The position numbers and the translations under genes are program-made. Below are positions 4,978 through 7,095 of a stretch of 7,095 nucleotides of DNA, one piece after another (the stretch's first letter is position 1; every line of letters begins with the position of its first letter). The notes below the pieces were generated by a model. The model did no database searches. It was not told the DNA's origin and saw only the letters and a list, made by a program, of their open reading frames with translations. Source of the stretch: UBA5359 sp028699365 [NCBI: bacterium] (GTDB lineage: Bacteria > UBP13 > UBA5359); contig JAQVUQ010000140.1 of assembly GCA_028699365.1 (NCBI GenBank), positions 1-7,095 of the forward strand, written 5' to 3'.

Positions 4978-5580
4978 ATGAGCAAAACACCTTTCGACAC
5001 TATTATACAAATGACTAAAAAAAAGCAATCCATCCGTTCACGTGACCTTACAGCAGAAGGTATACCGCGTGCTTATCTGGGTAGACTGGTAGACAAGGGC
5101 CTTCTGATACACGAATCACGGGGCATATATACTCTGCCGGATATCGAGATAACGGAGCTTCATGATTTTGCCCAGGCCGCACGACAGGTTCCCACGGGTG
5201 TGATATGTCTTCTATCTGCACTCCGGTTTCATAATCTGACGACACAAAATCCATTTGAGGTATGGGTGGCGATAGGTGGAAGCCAGTGGAAGCCCAAGAT
5301 CGAGTGTCCGGCTATCAGATTCGTGCGCTTCTCCGGCACCGCTCTGGAATACGGTGTTGAGCAGCATGAGATCGAAGGTGCTGCGGTTCGGGTCTACAGC
5401 CCGGCCAAGACCATCGCTGACTGTTTCAAATACAGGAACAAGATAGGTCTGGACGTGGCACTGGAAGCTCTGCGTGATTGCTGGAGACAACGGAAGGCCA
5501 CCATGGATGATATCTGGGAAGCGGCAAAGGTCTGTCGCGTTGCCAATGTCATGAGGCCGTATCTGGAGTCGCTTACATGA
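4978..5580 (+). CDS. abiEi: AbiEi antitoxin, type IV toxin-antitoxin system
   Basis: 200 residues from the ATG at 4978, preceded by AGAGGA. An in-frame ATG at 4927 is rejected: it lies inside the promoter and would translate the operator. Residues about 6-56 form a winged helix-turn-helix with the pattern SIRSRDLTAEGIPRAYLGRL followed by GLLIHESRGIYTL, the usual N-terminus of AbiEi and related transcriptional regulators. The C-terminal domain (about 60-200) carries the family run VICLLSALRFHNLTT (75-89) and YSPAKTIADCFKYRNKIG. It neutralises AbiEii without a stable complex and probably represses the operon. The gene overlaps abiEii by 4 nt (ATGA), indicating translational coupling. Length and motifs look complete. 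Confidence 0.9.
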   Translation: MSKTPFDTIIQMTKKKQSIRSRDLTAEGIPRAYLGRLVDKGLLIHESRGIYTLPDIEITELHDFAQAARQVPTGVICLLSALRFHNLTTQNPFEVWVAIGGSQWKPKIECPAIRFVRFSGTALEYGVEQHEIEGAAVRVYSPAKTIADCFKYRNKIGLDVALEALRDCWRQRKATMDDIWEAAKVCRVANVMRPYLESLT

Positions 5581-6611
5581 GTGATAAACAATTAAAGGAC
5601 ATATCAGCGTCTATCCGACAACGATTGCTTAACCTGCGTGGCGAGTTAGGCGAGAACTTCATGATCATCCTGAACAGGTATGCGCGTGAAAGATTGCTGT
5701 ACCGAATCAGCGTCTCTCCGCATAGCCAACGCTTTATCCTGAAGGGCGCAACGCTCTTTATGCTATGGGATGATCAGCCGCATAGGGTAACACAGGATAT
5801 AGACCTGCTCGGATCAGGAGACAGCACTGTCCCGGAGTTCGTTCGAGTCTTCCGGGAGATCTGTTGTTTGCATGTAGACGACGATGGGTTGCGGTATCCA
5901 GTAAACGAGATAACCGGAGAGGAAATCCGAGAAGATCAAGTATACGGCGGCATCAGGATCAAACTCAGTGCCTATCTTGGCAAGGTGCGTATTCCAATGC
6001 AGGTCGATATCGGCTTCGGTGATACCGTGACTCCAGGGCCGGAGTCCGTAAATCTTCCAACCTTGCTTGATCTACCGGCCCCAAAGCTGCGCGCGTATCC
6101 GCGTGAGACGGTGGTTGCTGAGAAAGCACAGGCAATAGTAGCCTTAGGCATGGCAAACAGTAGGATGAAGGACTTCTATGACCTGTGGGTGCTATCCATG
6201 AAGCATGAGTTTAATGGCCGATCCCTCTCCGAAGCCTTGCATGCGACATTTGCAAGACGCCAAACGGTTATTCCGGAAGACGTGCCTCTGGGACTTTCGG
6301 AGGAGTTCGGAGTAGACGAGGTTAAGCGTGTGCAATGGTTGGCATTTATACGCAAGTCGGGTTTGGCTGCTGATAGTGGACCAGAGTTGCTTGCGGTGGT
6401 TAATGCAATACGGGCATTCCTATTGTGTCCGATGGAAGCGGCGAGAGAGGGGCGTCCCCTTGATTTGAAGTGGTTCCCGGACAGCGGATGGTCAAGCATT
6501 AATGATAAAGTCTGTAGGGAAAGCTCTCAATCGGTGCACGAAAAGCTGGAGAGTGCACTGCAGGAGGTCAATGCAAGATATCCTGAAGCACTGAAGGGAT
6601 TGGCAGAGTAA
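5577..6611 (+). CDS. abiEii: AbiEii toxin, DUF1814 nucleotidyltransferase
   Basis: 344 residues. The start ATG overlaps the abiEi stop, with GGAG (5565-5568) 8 nt upstream. Nucleotidyltransferase motifs are intact and in order: FILKGATLFMLW (53-64), then R70 and TQDIDLL with D74 and D76 as metal ligands, MQVDIGFGD (141-149, third acidic D144), AEKAQAI with K183, and MKDFYDLW with D199 and D202. DUF1814 toxins (AbiEii, MenA/MenT) transfer nucleotides; mycobacterial MenT3 acts on tRNA 3' ends. Expression halts growth and protects the population against phage or stabilises DNA. The C-terminal 130 residues are less conserved, including LKWFPDSGWSS near 302-312. The length is within the range of larger family members. 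The exact substrate cannot be read from the sequence. Confidence 0.9.
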   Translation: MSDKQLKDISASIRQRLLNLRGELGENFMIILNRYARERLLYRISVSPHSQRFILKGATLFMLWDDQPHRVTQDIDLLGSGDSTVPEFVRVFREICCLHVDDDGLRYPVNEITGEEIREDQVYGGIRIKLSAYLGKVRIPMQVDIGFGDTVTPGPESVNLPTLLDLPAPKLRAYPRETVVAEKAQAIVALGMANSRMKDFYDLWVLSMKHEFNGRSLSEALHATFARRQTVIPEDVPLGLSEEFGVDEVKRVQWLAFIRKSGLAADSGPELLAVVNAIRAFLLCPMEAAREGRPLDLKWFPDSGWSSINDKVCRESSQSVHEKLESALQEVNARYPEALKGLAE

Positions 6612-6678
6612 TGGGGATTGTCTTTCTTACATTGGAGAATATTCTAAGATTCCATTTATGCTAATTCGCACAAATTAC

Positions 6679-6706
6679 TCGACAATTATATCATATTTGA
6701 TATAAT
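6679..6706 (+). promoter_or_regulatory. Promoter of the HigB-like toxin operon
   Basis: TCGACA (6679-6684), a 16-bp spacer and a perfect TATAAT (6701-6706) give a good sigma70-type promoter. Both hexamers lie almost wholly inside the inverted repeat at 6680-6711, so a bound repressor would block polymerase. Transcription would start near 6713, a leader of only about 14 nt. Confidence 0.65.
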
Positions 6707-6711
6707 TGTCG
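6680..6711. promoter_or_regulatory. Perfect 14-bp inverted repeat, operator of the toxin operon
   Basis: CGACAATTATATCA (6680-6693) and TGATATAATTGTCG (6698-6711) are perfect arms around TATT. The repeat spans the -35 to -10 region. It is AT-rich, has no T-run and lies before rather than after a strong promoter, so an operator fits better than a terminator. The likely binder is the helix-turn-helix antitoxin starting at 7085, as in higBA operons. Confidence 0.8.
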
Positions 6712-6726
6712 TATGAGGCATGGAAC

Positions 6727-7092
6727 ATGAATTGGGAAATAGAGTTATATGCAAAAGAAAACGGGGAAATTCCCGTATTGGAGTTCCAGCGCAGCCTTAC
6801 TGCCAAACACCGGGCTAAGTCTACTCGTGATATAGACATGCTGGCGGAGTTTGGAACGCTTCTTCGGGAGCCTTATGTAAAGGCTGTCAAAGGAGAAAGG
6901 TACAAGGGCTTGTGGGAACTCCGGACAAAGTTTGCCAGTGACATATCGCGTATATTCTATTTTCTGCCCGTTGGCAACCGTTTCGTTTTGCTTAATGGGT
7001 ATGTGAAAAAGGACATGAAGCTCGATAGCCGCGAACTGGATATCGCGAAGAGATATATGGAAGACTATCTAAGGAGGACGCAAGATGAATAG
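6727..7092 (+). CDS. HigB/Gp49-like toxin, RelE/ParE superfamily
   Basis: 121 residues from the ATG at 6727, with TGAGG (6714-6718) 8 nt upstream. A TTG at 6706 would extend the frame by seven codons but overlaps the -10 element, so it is not used. The protein matches the phage-derived Gp49-like/HigB group: an N-terminal strand with NGEIPVLEF (12-20), a helical middle with MLAEFGTLLREPYVK, KGLWELR (60-66), then strands with SRIFYF (74-79, including R75) and FVLLNGYVKK (86-95). Such toxins are usually ribosome-dependent mRNA endonucleases; the activity is inferred. Toxin comes first and antitoxin second, the usual higBA order. The stop overlaps the next gene's start. The operon carries its own operator and is separate from abiE. 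Confidence 0.88.
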   Translation: MNWEIELYAKENGEIPVLEFQRSLTAKHRAKSTRDIDMLAEFGTLLREPYVKAVKGERYKGLWELRTKFASDISRIFYFLPVGNRFVLLNGYVKKDMKLDSRELDIAKRYMEDYLRRTQDE

Positions 7093-7095
7093 GAC
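7085..7095 (+). CDS. Start of the probable antitoxin gene (cut by window edge)
   Basis: An ATG at 7085 overlaps the toxin stop in another frame and is preceded at 7-nt spacing by AAGGAGG (7071-7077), the best ribosome binding site in the window. Only MNR and part of a codon are visible. By gene order it should be a HigA-type helix-turn-helix antitoxin, made in excess over the toxin and binding the repeat at 6680-6711. The identity is inferred from context alone. Confidence 0.6.

Noticed and set aside
6636-6645. AGAATATTCT palindrome after abiEii, considered as a terminator
   Set aside because: The stem is only 5 bp, AT-rich and without a loop or T-run. It may be a chance palindrome.
6706-6726. 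TTG start for the HigB-like toxin
   Set aside because: The codon overlaps the -10 hexamer and operator, so it would not be on the transcript. The ATG at 6727 has a well-spaced GAGG.
1-7095. tRNA, rRNA or riboswitch genes
   Set aside because: No cloverleaf with TTCGANTC-type arms, rRNA core sequence or recognisable riboswitch core was seen on reading both strands.

Overview
The window is a gene-dense accessory stretch of bacterial chromosome, about half G+C, with every supported gene on the + strand. Shine-Dalgarno sites and sigma70-type promoters are plain. The gene families present (stand-alone DUF3883 nuclease-like protein, TPR/SEC-C protein, REP-associated Y1 transposase, AbiE and HigB/Gp49 toxin-antitoxin modules) and the scattered transposon-end repeats fit an environmental, probably Gram-negative bacterium with many Y1 transposons. 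No gene here fixes the phylum, so I do not name one.

Layout from left to right. Positions 1-284 hold a possible 48-residue membrane-protein ORF running into a short repeat (family B), then a promoter. 285-1136 is a DUF3883 protein with a PD-(D/E)XK-like nuclease signature. 1137-1493 is a non-coding stretch in which three different short repeats (families B, C and A) are stacked within 111 bp, followed by a good promoter. 1494-3266 encodes a TPR protein with a SEC-C zinc motif. 3342-4088 is an intact Y1 (HUH) transposon with 15-bp inverted ends and a hairpin at its left end. 4127-4807 is a six-helix membrane protein of unknown function. After a second family C repeat (4831-4860) comes abiEi-abiEii (4978-6611), a type IV toxin-antitoxin/abortive-infection pair with its own promoter and operator-like inverted repeat. 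Last is a HigB/Gp49-like toxin gene (6727-7092) under a perfect 14-bp inverted repeat, with the first codons of its probable antitoxin at the right edge.

How the parts fit. AbiEii (nucleotidyltransferase toxin) and AbiEi (antitoxin and probable autorepressor) work as a pair, as do the HigB-like toxin and the gene starting at 7085. The DUF3883 protein is a candidate defence nuclease without a visible partner, and the SEC-C/TPR protein has no assigned role. The most notable structure is not a gene: copies of three transposon-end-like repeats lie at the borders of almost every gene module, as if the island had been assembled or is being rearranged through Y1-transposon ends. I see no fully convincing new multi-gene system; the best candidates for something undescribed are the repeat-bordered modules and the DUF3883 and SEC-C genes they enclose.
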